A DNA stretch of 64,000 nt from Ectobius pallidus (taxonomy: Eukaryota > Arthropoda > Insecta > Blattodea > Ectobiidae): the NCBI GenBank assembly GCA_964059195.1, contig CAXKWD010000007.1:26547023-26611022 (forward strand), given 5' to 3'. Of this stretch, positions 1 to 11,152 are shown piece after piece. The position numbers and the translations under genes are program-made. A model generated the notes under the pieces. That model was not told the DNA's origin. It worked only from the letters and a program-made list of their open reading frames with translations, and made no database searches. How positions within the stretch are numbered: the stretch's first letter is position 1; each line of letters begins with the position of its first letter.

Positions 1-1013
1 TTGAGAACGGCTCGACCGATTTGGCTGATTTTTCTTTTGTTGTGTTCCTAATTGTCAGGACAAGGTTTGTATGAAAGAAAATTTTTGGAAAATCCATGGG
101 AAAAGTTGGAAATGTGAAATGAGGCACAGTTAGAGAGTTCTGCTGTCAATTGTTTACATAACGAAAGTATTGTTTACGGTGTTCACATAGGGCTTTGGAA
201 ACTATATTACAATACTATTAACAAATTCTGATACTATCGATGTAATTAATACATTTGTGAAAATAATTCTTGATGAATAAAATCCACGAAAATAAAGCAG
301 TCAGATGACTTTCTCTACCCTCGACATGGAAAATATCATTTTCTCACTTCACATTTGGATGTAGAATAAGCGGTCGTATTGCAGGGACAACTTAAGTGTG
401 TGCCAGTGAGTATGCTATATCGGAAGTCGGTAACAAATCCGATCCACTGATAGGCCTACATCACTCATAGCTGTAGGCTTTGTATTAGTTGAGAAAAATA
501 GGCCTAGGGATGTTTATCAGAGGCCCTAAGCATCTAAAAGAAGACAAAATGGGATGGAACATTTTCAGTCCTATGCGCGCAGTATATTAGCCTATGTCCC
601 AGGTTTTTGGGAAGAAAAGTATGAAAGTGATACTGAATTTCTTTTTTTACTTCAGCCCCGAAACGGTTGTATTGTAATATGAGAGTGAGAAATACAATTT
701 TCTGTCAAGACAATACAATTTTATGTAACCGGAATTTACTATTCTTCTTATTTGCACTCCTCCCAGGCATGGTGTGTAGAAGCAATGGAATGCAACATTC
801 GACATCCTCTATGAGCCATAAAAAGCTATATCTAGCGTTTTCTGAGGGAATAGTCTGAGTGTCATATGTCGTTCTTCCTCATTTCTAATTCTACATACAT
901 ATTAGGCCTATAGGCTATAAGGACCTAGAGTTTCAACATCGAAAGTCCTCCATAAGTTAATTTCATATTACAAAATACAAAACCCGGGCGTCGCCGGGCC
1001 TTTTAAGCTAGTC
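1..1013 (+). repeat. Dispersed repeat family A, copy 1 (cut by window edge)
   Basis: This stretch is repeated in inverted orientation at 29160-32125. Shared landmarks include the opening around ttgagaacggctcgaccgat, a segment near 60-100 (caggacaaggtttgtatg), a block at 540-860, and an end near 985-1013 with a small GC-rich palindrome (cccgggcgtcgccggg) followed by cttttaagctagt. The short ORF at 667-858 has no recognisable domain and is mirrored in the inverted copy, so I read it as part of the repeat. I cannot assign a TE class. Its start lies outside the window. Confidence 0.75.
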
Positions 1014-1554
1014 AGTAAATAAAACTGACTGATGAAATGTTATAAGAAAGATCGTTAATTATCATTTAAAAAAAAAAAAGCATTCATGGTACTCGGTGGC
1101 TTAGGCTTAATTTAGAAGATCCTGAATTCCTATGCATGCTCTCATTCGTTCATAAAGTTACGGTCAATTACAAGCAAAGCAATGTGGCTACCTTTATTCA
1201 TGCAAATAAAAAATACCTGGGACTATCTAGAACTGCAAATACCTGCCAGACGCCAGTGACTGTTGCAAAAGAAAGATGCGATCGAGTCGCAGAAGAAGCT
1301 CGCAGTTGTTTTCACTTAAACTGCGAAAACTTCTCCATTATGAATTCTCAATGAAATTTCCAATCACCTTGATGAAGTGTTGCAAACTTATCCCTTAGGC
1401 CTATTTGACAAGAAACGACTCAAAACTGAGCTAAGTATTTTATATTTCTGATCAGACTTCTCACAAAATTTTGCACAAGAGGCATACCGTGATTTCGTCT
1501 AGCTTTTAAAAGTCTTAGTGACGATACCTATGACAACTTCTGAGCCAGGGCGAT

Positions 1555-1740
1555 GCATTTCAACCCTCAAAACAATTAAGACATTTTTAGGAATTCCCTG
1601 AGCCAGGTCCGCATGACAGCCCTTGCAATACTGTCTATAGAGAATCGACTACTTGGCCCTACTACAGATGGAAGGGTTCAATACAAAGGTGACTGAGAAG
1701 AAAAGGAGGATGGACTTCACTTTTCGCCAAGATGAGTGCT
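1555..1740 (+). pseudogene. hAT transposase C-terminal relic
   Basis: Conceptual translation in two frames gives pieces of the hAT dimerisation region: ALAILSIENRLLG in one frame, then EGFNTKVTEKKRRMDF in the next. The same peptide region occurs better preserved at 8268-8515 (ALAMLSIEKK, GFNTKVIDNF, KKERRMDF). It is frameshifted and lacks the upstream domains. It probably belongs to the same hAT family as the 7780-9387 element; a hAT-type terminus (gagccgccactg) lies downstream near 2643-2654. Confidence 0.6.
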
Positions 1741-1794
1741 GTTATTATTAAGTGCCAGAACGGTACTTTATAAGATTGTGTAGGGGACGGGAAA

Positions 1795-2105
1795 ATGTCT
1801 GTCCATCCGTCGTGTGTCTATATGCGCGATAACTCAAATAAGTTTTATTGGATTTTCATGAAACTTGGTATACGCATTTATAACGTCCATGGGAAGAAGC
1901 CTGTTGATATTGGACAGAATCGGTTGACCGGTACCGGAGTAAAGCCCAATTTTATGGCAATATATTAGAAAGAAGTTATCAAATGCAAATCAGTTATCAT
2001 GACAACGTTTTAGAGTGTTCATATAGCCTACGGCTTTGGAAGCTGCAATACAGTTAGCTATGACGAATAACACTATTCCTTCACATATGCTTATCAAAGA
2101 AGACC
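1795..2105 (+). repeat. Diverged repeat related to family A
   Basis: The part at about 2005-2105 (gtgttcatatag, gctttggaagctgcaataca) resembles 180-275 of family A copy 1. The preceding 200 bases (aactcaaataagttttat, gattttcatgaaacttgg) resemble 3' sequences of RTE-type or similar repeats in insects by general style only. No coding region is seen. Confidence 0.45.
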
Positions 2106-2110
2106 GTTAA

Positions 2111-2200
2111 ACTGAGCGAGGTGGCCGAGACTGTAACGTCTTGTACTCATGCGAGTCCCTGGTTCAAATCCTATAACTGGCCAATTTGACTTTTTTTTTG
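2111..2200 (+). repeat. tRNA-like sequence (SINE head or tRNA pseudogene)
   Basis: It has a plausible pol III A box (ggtggccgagactg) and a perfect B box (ggttcaaatcc) about 45 bases apart, followed by a T-run that could terminate pol III. The layout resembles a tRNA with a variable arm. I could not fold a clean acceptor stem, so I prefer a tRNA-derived SINE head or a decayed tRNA over a functional gene. Confidence 0.45.
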
Positions 2201-2460
2201 TGAGTGTGCGATTGTTAAGATATCACAAATCTGTATAATTCTATTGATGATGGACGATGTTATTCTGATTTTTTAAAAAAAGCTAGACTCTTGTTCTTCC
2301 GTAATTCTTGCTTAGTGAATTAATCTGAAGCTTAACTCAGAAATCGATTAAAAAAAACTTTATTTTCTGCATATCATAATTGCAATTATAAATGATTAAG
2401 CAAAAGCATTCTGGCACTTTGTTACATTAGTTTACCTGATTTTATTATTTATTGTAAATT

Positions 2461-2600
2461 AATTCTATTATTACTATTATTATTGTTATTATTATCATAA
2501 TTATTACTATTATTATTGTTATTATTATCATAATTATTATTACTATTATTATTGTTATTATTATAGTTGTTATTATTATTGTTATTATTATTACTGTTGT
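2461..2600. repeat. Imperfect ATT trinucleotide microsatellite
   Basis: The region is almost wholly built of ATT/TTA triplets with interspersed g and c. On the minus strand it yields a spurious Asn/Tyr-rich ORF, which is a product of the repeat and not a gene. Confidence 0.9.
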
Positions 2601-2637
2601 TCCCGCTACTGTTATTGTAGCACATAAGTTTCAAATG

Positions 2638-2735
2638 TCACGAGCCGCCACTGCCTAGGAGGTACCTGGGATGGAACTCGGGCCTGCAGATCTGTAGCCA
2701 GCGCCGCTAACCATGAGACCACGCAGGTGGTCGCA
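2638..2735 (-). repeat. hAT-type terminus joined to a SINE-A head fragment
   Basis: gtcacgagccgccactg at 2638-2654 resembles the right terminus of the hAT element that ends at 9387 (gccacgagccgctactg). Directly after it, 2655-2735 read on the minus strand gives a tRNA-like head (tggtctcatggttagcg) like the head of the SINE-A copies at 4871-5160 and 37145-37458, but with a degraded B box. No left partner or TSD was found. Confidence 0.5.
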
Positions 2736-2916
2736 GACTTTTAGAACCTATCGTTAAATTTTCTCTTCCCTCTCAGTGTAGGAACACGGTAAATTATTAA
2801 ATTTCAAGTCCAGAATATTACTACGTGTTCTCTATTTACGTAATAGGCATAACTTATTATACTTATGTTCCCATGAGATAAAAAACACATTCACTTTGCA
2901 GATACACTAACCGTAA

Positions 2917-3249
2917 TCAGTGATGATGGTGGATAGGAGTAAATCCCAGACGTTCCAGGCGAAATAAAACATGATGGAAGTAACTAACGCTGTAGAGAAA
3001 CAATTCTGCCAGGGGGCGATTTCTTTCTCCTGTCCTTCTCCTGTCAGTCTTCAACTCTTTGAAAATAATGATCTTGAATTCTTTGCACAAGTCAAGTAAT
3101 TCTTCCAGAACTTTATGAATAATGCAAGGACATTCCTCCGTCTCTATCATATGATCGTACGCGTCTGTGAGTTTTCGTATTTCAGACAATAGTTTATCTT
3201 TCTTTTCACTCCATACGGCCATTTGAGAGCTGTAAGCACACAGAAACAC
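2917..3249 (-). CDS. Hypothetical small protein, possibly an exon
   Basis: This minus-strand ORF of 110 codons matches no family I recognise. The product is mixed charged/hydrophobic and probably helical. A second ATG at codon 11 (MAVWSEKKDK) sits in a good initiation context (caaATGg) and follows a possible 3' splice site (gtgtgcttacag). The last four codons are His. Upstream on this strand, 3361-3450 is more GC-rich than its surroundings and holds attgg/ccaat-type motifs, which could be a promoter. It does not obviously belong to any repeat here, so it is one of the few candidates for host coding sequence. It could equally be a chance ORF. Confidence 0.22.
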   Translation of the reverse strand: MFLCAYSSQMAVWSEKKDKLLSEIRKLTDAYDHMIETEECPCIIHKVLEELLDLCKEFKIIIFKELKTDRRRTGERNRPLAELFLYSVSYFHHVLFRLERLGFTPIHHHH

Positions 3250-3539
3250 TTCAAGGAATGATCTTTTGCAGCTGTAAAAGGTCGAATCACTGGCTTACTG
3301 CAGAGTAAAGAACTTTCTGTACATATCCCTAGAAAACAATACTGCAAATATAATTTTTCTTCGACGCTATTGGTTGGCGTGTGATTCAGTTAAATATGGC
3401 GGCCATGAATTGGTCGTAAGCTCCACCCATGCGCAACGCTTCTGCAGTCGTAAAAGAATGTGCAGTAAATTGCTGCCACCTACAAAGCCAAGAGATCACC
3501 TTACGGCCTCCATTTTCTACATTTCCAGGGATGTCCACA

Positions 3540-3600
3540 GAGGGGGTTAAGACGCGAGTGCGTCATTGAATTTTTTTTTTTTGGGGGGGGGGGGGTTGAA
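3540..3600 (+). repeat. Copy of a G-run repeat shared with 58430-58530
   Basis: ggggttaagacgcgagtgcg, tcattgaa, then T- and G-runs, matches the reverse complement of about 58440-58515, where the same order of gacgca, gcgtcattgaaa and G-run is seen. It is probably one end of a MITE whose other end I could not define. Confidence 0.5.
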
Positions 3601-4013
3601 ATGTTTTGCATAATTAACATTTTATGTGTTTAAAATAAAAACGGTTAAATTTTGCAATAACAACTCTTATAATTCTTTAGAAGTCAATAAAATATACTAT
3701 TCAACATGTATCACTTATGTAGGCCTATATACCATGATACTTTTTCAATTGACACTTTTTTTATTTCAAATACAGGAATGCCTTTCCCTTGGAAAAACGT
3801 TTTAGAGTAGGTCTAGTGTTGTTCCACTCTTTGGGGGGTTACTTCTCATGAGACTGGTGTGAAACGAAGTTGGGGGTTACTTTTCATGAAACTGGGGGAA
3901 TCATGAAGCTAAGGGGGAGTGGGCTCCCCTGTCATAATTATTTGTAATTTTGCAAACTTATTTCTATTATTCCTGAATTATATTGATGATAAAACTATGA
4001 TACCACCATCACC

Positions 4014-4056
<43 letters not shown>

Positions 4057-4870
4057 GGGCTGATAATGCTAGGGCGATGCTCTGTGGAAAATAAAAACCT
4101 CACGTCATCTTGAGAGAAATTAAACCACATTTGTGGGAATTTTTTTCTTAATTTTTAGACATTTTTCTCTGGTAGGGCATTAAGAACAAATCCAGCCATT
4201 TTTGGCGAGTTTGGTTGCGTTATTCTTATAATATTAGTAACTTAGAATCAATTTTCAGCACCTCGAAATCTAAAAACTCTTAGAAATATGTTGCAATGTG
4301 CCATCCCTATTCGTATTTTGTTAAACATTTGGAGAGTTGTCTAAAGGAATGTGGGGGTGAAACTACAACTTTTGAGGGTCGCACCATGGGTCACACTGGT
4401 TTCAATTCAGTCACCCGCAGAGCGAAAGCTAGGGGTTGGGGCACTGAAGTATATTTTTATTTCGACTTGCCGAAAGTAAAAAAAGGCATTTTCCCAAAAT
4501 TAAAACATTTTCTTTCGGTGTTTGGTGACATTGTTTGTAACATAAGCTATTGAAATGCAGTATTAAGTGATAACGTATGAGTGAAAATGTGAAAGGAAAT
4601 CGACGAATAAAGGCAACTCTTAAGTCATTCTTGTTCTTTTGAGGTAATTATCAATAATAATTTATATAATTTCACTACTATTATTAACATATTATTATAT
4701 TTATTAACTGATTATATTTATAGAAATAATGCGAAGTAACAGTTATTCACTATTTGAAAGTAGCCTAATTGTCTTGCTTGTTACTGCCTCTACGTCAAAA
4801 CTGTCAATCGATTAGTTTTCACGGCTGTTCGCTATCACTTTTCTCTCGCATTTTTTCTTTCAATCTCTAA
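3601..4870. other. No supported gene; contains an ATA microsatellite
   Basis: 4014-4054 is an (ATA)n microsatellite. An 85-codon plus-strand ORF at 4296-4553 has no recognisable domain and no supporting context. Nothing else could be supported. Confidence 0.6.
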
Positions 4871-5160
4871 AACTACTAAACTCCATGGCGCTACATCCCT
4901 GGAGGGACAAGGCCTACCACCCGACCGCTGCGTCATCTCCTGTAGGCAGATGGCAGGATTGGGGGCATGTGGTCAGAATGCCGACACCCACGGCCGTTAA
5001 TGGTGGTTTCTTCTCTATCAAGTAGCTCCTCAATTTTGAATCACGAGATTGAGTGCACCCCTACCAGACCTCCCTACCTCAGAAAAATCCGAGGAGGAAT
5101 CGAACCCGGGCCGACGGATCTGTAGTCAGCGACGCTAACCACAAGACCACGCCGGCGGTC
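4871..5160 (-). mobile_element. SINE-A, full-length tRNA-derived SINE
   Basis: Read on the minus strand, the element starts at 5160 with a tRNA-like head: A-box-like tggttagcgtc and a perfect B box ggttcgattcc. It continues into a body containing the conserved block ggccgtgggtgtcggcat and ends near 4871. It is flanked by a perfect 15-bp direct repeat tctttcaatctctaa at 4856-4870 and 5161-5175, as expected of LINE-mobilised retroposition. Other copies are at 37145-37458 and 59072-59306 (5'-truncated), with fragments at 36697-36765 and 2655-2735. Confidence 0.9.
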
Positions 5161-5528
5161 TCTTTCAATCTCTAAGTAGATTAAATCCCTCCCCCCACGT
5201 TTTCTTTCTATCTCACAATAATTAACTTATTACAACATTTTCCCCAGTCGTAGACCTACAACCTTCTGCTTAGGAGTATATCCTCAAGGTAAGGTGTTTT
5301 GGAGAAAGTTTGAGCGGGAACATTTTTGAAAAATCTATTGTGTGACATGCCGATATCGTTTTTATAGATTTTATTTCTTTTTCATAATTTTCGAGCTAAT
5401 GGAGAAAAACATTTACAATTTGCAACATTTTGTTTCTGTTACTGGCGTACGAGGACAGTTGTAGGCCTAGGGTCTATTATAAATCACTGTTACTAACTAC
5501 AACGTTCTAAATTAAAATGGATTGAAAT

Positions 5529-6180
5529 TAGGGATGGGTCCTCGATACTTTCGATACCTTGATACCTCGATACTCTCGATACTTGCATGGTATCGGCATC
5601 GAGCGATATTTCAGAAAACTCGCTCGGTACTTTTTCGATACTTTGGTAACTCTGCAAATTAAGGAAATGCGGTATCTCTGTCTGCTTTTAGTAGTCTACA
5701 AAATATAGTAAATTTGGTAACTCTGCAAATTAAGGAAATGCGGTATCTCTGTCTGCTTTTAGTAAGTTAGTCTACTAAATATAGTAAATTCTTCCATTTC
5801 TCCTTCAATATCCAAACAGAAGACATTCTTAATTGTTTCGTTTCCTGGCAAACGTTTCAATAACAAGCAACAAGCAAGCTGACTGTCCAAATCCCATTGT
5901 AATTTTTTAACTAAAACTTGTTTCAAAACTAATTTTAGTTTTAATGTAGAGTTTAAAAATAATTATAGGCTACTGATGATATTAAATTTTGTCTCATTAA
6001 ATATGCACACTTAATTAATTTAGCTGGTATTACACAGTTCTCTCAACTTTAAATTTTTAATGTGCCTATTTATTGAAACTGGAAAGGTTGACGGTATCTA
6101 GTATCGAAATATCAAGTATCGAGGAAAAAATCATGTATCGGTATCGAGTATCGAGAAAATCTGGTATCTACCCATCCCTA
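5529..6180. mobile_element. hAT-type MITE with GTATCGA-rich subterminal repeats
   Basis: The termini are inverted: tagggatgggtcctcgatac on the left and gtatctacccatcccta on the right. The flanks are 8-bp direct repeats attgaaat (5521-5528) and attgaaac (6181-6188), 7 of 8 matching, which fits hAT. Both subterminal regions carry many cgatac/gtatcg motifs. Inside, a segment of about 73 bp is directly duplicated (about 5643-5715 and 5716-5790). There is no coding capacity. Confidence 0.88.
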
Positions 6181-6383
6181 ATTGAAACACAATGTAGGCT
6201 ACTGTAAACAGTAATTAACACAGGCCTATGCTAGTAAAAATACCTATAGGGTAAATTATAGGCCTATATCCATATAGGCATATAAGCCTATTATTGAAGA
6301 TAAGCACCATACTTTCTTAACCAAATTAAACTCTTACCTGAATTAACACCAATCCTTTTGTCTGAGAAACTGAAACATCTTAA

Positions 6384-6764
6384 TGATGGTGATGATTTTT
6401 CCTGTTATCCCCTATCGCGGGACGTAGGACCTCCAAGTGGTGCCTAGGTTAATTTTGTTACGCTTATTTTCCAAGGGAGGACCGAAGAACAGGTAATAAG
6501 CCCATCGCCTCACAAAGCCCCACATGAAACTAAGGTAATAACTTAGGCTACTTGGACGTGACAATGCCGAGGAATTTTTTTTAAATTTAGGCTTGGAGTT
6601 CTTTTGTGTGCCGTAAATCTAAGAAACGGGCACCACAGCTTAAAGTCCCTTCCGGAGGACTCATGGCTCAGGATGTTTACGTCCTGAAAAATTCATCGAC
6701 CGCGGGCGGGTTTGTTCCCGCGACCTTCGGATCTAGAGGCTACCTCTACACCACCGCAGCCGAC
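6384..6764 (-). mobile_element. SINE-B, tRNA-related retroposon
   Basis: A perfect 12-bp TSD, gaaacatcttaa, lies at 6372-6383 and 6765-6776. On the minus strand the head near 6764 reads like a decayed tRNA (gtggtgtagaggtagcctc, then ggtcgcgggaacaaaccc as a degraded B box). The 3' end at 6384 is a short ATC-type tail (plus strand tgatggtgatgat), typical of SINEs sharing an RTE-like tail. No ORF. Confidence 0.85.
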
Positions 6765-6768
6765 GAAA

Positions 6769-7322
6769 CATCTTAAACATACCTACAGGAATCATCTGAC
6801 TACTACATATTGTGAATTTATAATGTAGTCTACTCAGGCATAGGCCTACGGTTAAATTAAGCAAAGCACGAGCTATGCTCATGCGGGGCAAATAATACTC
6901 TTTTCAAATTGTACAAATTGTGTGTATATTATTTGTATTTGTAATAATTTTGTATCAATTTGTATTTTTTAATTTGTAAAAATAAACATAAGAAAGTCTT
7001 TGGATGAGTTAAAAAAAAAAAAAAAAAAAAAAAAAAGTATCCATTAAATTTTAGCATGCGCATAAACGCATGATGACATTTAGGTCTAAATTGAATCCAT
7101 TTCCTGTGTGAATTTTGAAATAAATCATACCATTATGGAAACTAGAAAGAATATTCTTTCATATGATACCAAAATGTAAAAATGTAGAATGTCAACCAAA
7201 ATCAGAATTTGCAACGTGTATGCATACCTTAAACATACCTATAGGAATCATCTGACTACTACATATTGTGAATTTATAATGTAGTCTACTTAGGGATAGG
7301 CCTACGGTTAAATTAAGCAAAT
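6769..7322 (+). repeat. About 95-bp direct duplication flanking a 360-bp insert with poly-A
   Basis: 6769-6865 (catcttaaacatacctacag through cggttaaattaagcaaa) is repeated at about 7226-7322 with few changes. The intervening sequence includes a run of about 24 A at 7012-7036. This could be a segmental duplication, or an insertion with an unusually long flanking repeat. Confidence 0.7.
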
Positions 7323-7559
7323 GGTAGTATCATTCATTTAATATTATTTCCTTTATTATCTTTCTTTCTGTAATGTGAGTCAATGGGTATGAATGAGATA
7401 TTAATCGAAATATATTTACTGCCGTTGAAATTATTTACATAGGCCTACTCTACAGTAATATAAGTCTGAAAACCTGTCACTGGAAGTTTGAATAACAAAG
7501 TCTATATTGAAAGTAGGCTAGTATCGGAATCATTGCAACGTCGCTTACTGTGGATGTGT

Positions 7560-7680
7560 GAACACCTGAACACCTGTAGCGAGGGACTGCGTACGACCTG
7601 TGGGAATAGTCTAGGGAGTAGTTGAAACCCCGGGTTCGATTCCTGCCAAGGCGAATTTATCCTCTGTAGGATACCACATA
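7560..7680 (+). repeat. tRNA-like SINE head
   Basis: tagcgagggactgcg near 7577 resembles an A box, and cgggttcgattcctg near 7631 is a good B box. Downstream (gcgaatttatcctctgtagg) is unrelated to the other SINEs here. No TSD was found. Confidence 0.5.
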
Positions 7681-8267
7681 TTGTACTGTTTTAATAAATA
7701 GGCCAGTGCTCAAGTCGAATGAAATATTTTAACTTGTTTGTGCCAAACTGCAAAATAAGGATATCAATTTGTTTATAGGCAGTGGCGGTTTCTCCTATAG
7801 TGCTGCAGTGCTACAGCACACAGCTTGTTTTCCGCTCGTCGTAGACTATAATGTTATTTTCAAACGCTATACTATATTTTCTTTTACTTTGATTTTGAAC
7901 TTGGCACGTCCACGCGAGAAATCCTTAGCTGTTACGTTGGAGAATGGAAGTCGGTAATGTGAATATTATCTTTTCCGCCTCGTGAATGCATCTGGCAAGC
8001 AGCTCATCATTCACAGGGTGTGACGTCATGCTTACGCTTGACTTTGTGACGTGTAAGCTGGTTTTAACATGAGGAACGGGCTGCGGTTGAATTGCATTCA
8101 CAAGATTTTGAGGTTTCTTCACGTCTCACTGGCGCGCTGTGATCTCGCTGACACAAAACGACACTTGCGACATCTGCTGGAATATAGATGAAACTGTAGT
8201 TCTGGTTTTAGCCACTAAAAGCATTATTCATGGAGCTGTTCCACTACTCGAGCTTATAATTAAAAAC

Positions 8268-8515
8268 AATTTGGTTTGAACATTCTCCGAAATAACAAAG
8301 CTTCTCAGGATTATAATCACCAATCCTATGACCACAGCAGAACCAGAAAGATGCTTTTCTACCCTGAAGAGGATAAAGAGGAATACCTTGTCACAAGAAC
8401 AGCTCTTGCAATGCTTTCCATAGAGAAAAAGATAGTTGCAAACATGGATGGATTCAACACGAAAGTCATCGATAACTTCTGTAGTAAGAAGGAACGTCGC
8501 ATGGACTTCACTCTG
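8268..8515 (+). pseudogene. hAT transposase C-terminal dimerisation region, frameshifted
   Basis: Translation gives PMTTAEPERCFSTLKRIK, containing the hallmark ERCFSTL of the hAT C-terminal dimerisation domain. After a frameshift near 8400 it continues as ALAMLSIEKK, GFNTKVIDNF and KKERRMDF. The zinc-finger, DDE and insertion domains are missing. It lies in the same orientation as the surrounding hAT termini, which supports it as that element's own transposase 3' end. It cannot encode an active enzyme. Confidence 0.85.
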
Positions 8516-8529
8516 AGACAGTATTTTAT

Positions 8530-9285
8530 CAGGGCCCGGATTTTAATGACATGTCATCTTTTTATTGATGCTGCATAGACATTGCCAACTTGTAAATAAA
8601 TCCTAATCATGGACTCTAGATTATAGAAATGCGTTTTTGTTAGGTCATTTTTTTATCATTTTATGCAATTTTATATTTTTAGGGCATTTATTTCAATTTT
8701 AGGTCATTATTTTGTCATTTTCGTGTCATTTGCTTCCTTATTTAGTCATTTTTATGTATTTACATTGAGTGTATTAACTTTTTTTCGTCGCTAGCGGCGG
8801 TGTCTTTGAAGCGTTGTTTGTTTAATGGAAGAAGGAAACATTCGGCGTTAATGTGTTGACATGTCTCAGCCGGAAGTGAGAATAAAAAAAACGCCAAAAT
8901 GTTGTATTATATTACTATTGTTATTAGATTGACTTGGCACCAGAGTCTGCCACCTGCTTGGATCTGAGAGTGCAAAGTACTGTTTGCCCTCAATAAACAA
9001 CAATATAATCCGGCAGACCACAATAGGATGTGCCGAATTTTAACTCACCAGTGCCTCAGTGCCAGTAGGCTATAAATTTCCGTGAGAAAAGAACATTCAC
9101 AACATTACAGTTTTTACAATTATGCACAAACTAGTCTATAACTTTGTGTGAACAATAATATTTTTTATAAATAAAATGTCAGTTTTTAGGTCATTTTTAT
9201 AATTATTAAGTCATTTTCTTTAAAGTTTAGGGTCTTTTATAGGTAATTTTTCAAACAATTTTAGGTCATCAGAATCTGGGCCCTG
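8530..9285 (-). mobile_element. hAT MITE family F, copy 1 (nested)
   Basis: Termini are cagggcccggatt at 8530 and the inverted partner tcagaatctgggccctg at 9285. The interior is rich in aatgacctaa-type repeats near both ends. Two further copies in opposite orientation are at 16520-17280 and 23301-24521. Flanking 8-mers here (tattttat / gtaattat) match poorly, so the TSD has decayed or the boundary is off by a few bases. Confidence 0.85.
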
Positions 9286-9950
9286 GTAATTATGTAAGTA
9301 AGCCTACTAATTTATTAAATATTTTAAGTTTGCTGTATGAAATGGTATTTGCAGCACACTCTCGTTTTGAGCCACGAGCCGCTACTGTTTATAGGCCTAC
9401 TGAGTCAGTTTCTATAAAAGACTCGTACTCAACTCCGAATTGTCGACTGAACTAGAATTAGCCAAATGTAATGCAGTATACTAATAGTGTCCAGTGGAAA
9501 CCTAGAATTTGATTTTAGTTTGCTCAACATTATGTTCTAATACAAAATTAATAATTTTTTTTTTATTTAGTAGTGGCGCAAATCTAGCTGGCTTCCGCAA
9601 AACACAGTGGACACCAGTGACTTCACGACTCGACAGATTATAGATTCTATAGACCGTCTCGGGTACAGTGCTATAATATTAGCCATACAGTTTTCCTTCC
9701 TGACACTGAAAACGTAATTTAATGTACTTACTTTTGTTGAAGGAATTGATTCAGGGGTGAAATTAATAGTTTTTAGAACTTTATGCTGTATTTTCACCCC
9801 TTGCAATCGGTTCATTTTTATTACGCATAAAACACGGCAGCCATATTATGGTTCTGAGTGAAGCAGGATGAGCAACTGCGAAGCAGGATGACCAACTGAT
9901 CTTCTTGCAATAGGCAAGATAGTGGCAGGTAGATTCTATTTTAGTGACAA

Positions 9951-9976
9951 TTAGGTTAGGTTAGGTTGGTTAGGTT
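9951..9976 (+). repeat. Short interstitial TTAGG run
   Basis: The run ttaggttaggttaggttggt followed by taggtt is a few units of TTAGG, the usual arthropod telomere repeat, embedded in unique sequence. It is too short to be a telomere. The surrounding 9388-10280 holds no supported gene. Confidence 0.7.
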
Positions 9977-10284
9977 ATGAACAGTGATATTAGTTTTGTA
10001 GGGCATAGGCTACCGAATTCACGCGTTTTGGAAATGTGCCATATTATATCTCCAGTGAGGTTTGTCGTGTTGGTTAATCTGTTTACCCACTTAAGATGGT
10101 CGTCAGTTATATGTTATTATCATGAATTACCTATTTTAAGGTAAGAGAATTATAGGATATATTCTTATATATGAACTAATTTCGCACCTAATTATAATCC
10201 TTGCTCCTAGGGACACATTTTTGACATTGTTCCGTTTAGTAGAAATTAAAACTCTACCTTAAAAGAGAGTATGGAGTTAAATGC

Positions 10285-11110
10285 AGGATTTTCATCACAC
10301 TAGTGGTTTTCCGAGTTTTCTGGGGATATGCTGTAATTGATAACGCGCAAATAACTGAAACCTTAATTTAGATGGCAATACCAACACAAAACCATATGAG
10401 TCACCAATGCCCTTTGAATACTAGGAGCAAAGACTAATATTTAAAAAAAATTTAAACAAAGTCATTTTCTCCGGGTTTCCGTGGTTTTCGGAGTTTTTCG
10501 GGGATATGCTGTAATTGATAATGGGCAAACAACTGAGACCTTAATCTAGATGGCAATACCAACAAAAAAAAACATATGAGTCAGAAATTCCCTTTGAATA
10601 TTAGAAGCAAATAACAAAGATTAAAAAAATAAAACAATTTCATTTTCTCCGTAGGCCTATAGGCCTATACGTGGTATTCCGGGTTTTCCGGGGATATGTT
10701 GTAATTGGTAAGAGGCAAACAACTGAAACCTTAAATTAGATGGCAATACCAACAAAAAATATGTGAGTCAAAACTTCCCTGGGCATATTAGAAGCAAAGA
10801 ACAAAGACAAATTAAAACAAAGTCATTTCTCCGGATTTCCGTTGTTTTCCGGGGATATGCTGTAATTGATAAGGGGCAAACAACTAAAAACTTAATCTAG
10901 ATGGCAATACCAACTAAAAATATGTGATTCAGAAATTACCTGGGCATATTAGGAGCAAAGAACAAAGAAAAATTAAAACAAACTACTGTAGTTTTCTCCG
11001 GATTTCTGTAGATTTCCGGGGTTTCCAGGTAAATGCTGTAATTGATAAGGGGCAAACAGCTAAAAACTGAAACTAGATGGCAATACCAACAAAAAAATAC
11101 GTGAGTCGGA
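10285..11110 (+). repeat. Tandem array of five 160-190 bp units
   Basis: Each unit contains ggggatatgctgtaattgat, followed by caaacaactgaaacctta, then agatggcaataccaac, then an A-rich stretch and tttctccggnttccg. The anchor ggggatatg occurs at about 10322, 10500, 10690 and 10851, with a diverged fifth near 11029, giving spacings of 178, 190, 161 and 178. The units differ by substitutions and indels. No ORF. It looks like a local minisatellite. Confidence 0.9.
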
Positions 11111-11152
11111 AAATCCCACGGGGGGGGGGTATACAGTAGCCTACGCTCTATT

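Larger units (their letters stand above)
7780..9387 (+). mobile_element. hAT transposon, internally deleted, with a nested hAT MITE
   Basis: The left end cagtggcggtttctcc and the right end gccacgagccgctactg are inverted relatives (cagtggcgg versus cagtagcgg). A perfect 8-bp TSD, tttatagg, flanks it at 7772-7779 and 9388-9395. Internally only a transposase C-terminal remnant survives (8268-8515). A second hAT MITE sits at 8530-9285, just after the transposase remnant and close to the right terminus. With the nested MITE removed, the element is only about 850 bp, so it is a deletion derivative. Confidence 0.9.

Noticed and set aside
2111..2200. A functional tRNA gene
   Set aside because: A and B boxes are present but no clean acceptor stem was found and SINE heads of this type are common here.
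2449..2634. Asn-rich minus-strand ORF
   Set aside because: It is the translation of an ATT microsatellite.
9951..9976. A telomere or telomere fusion
   Set aside because: Only a few TTAGG units, imperfect, with no inverted partner.
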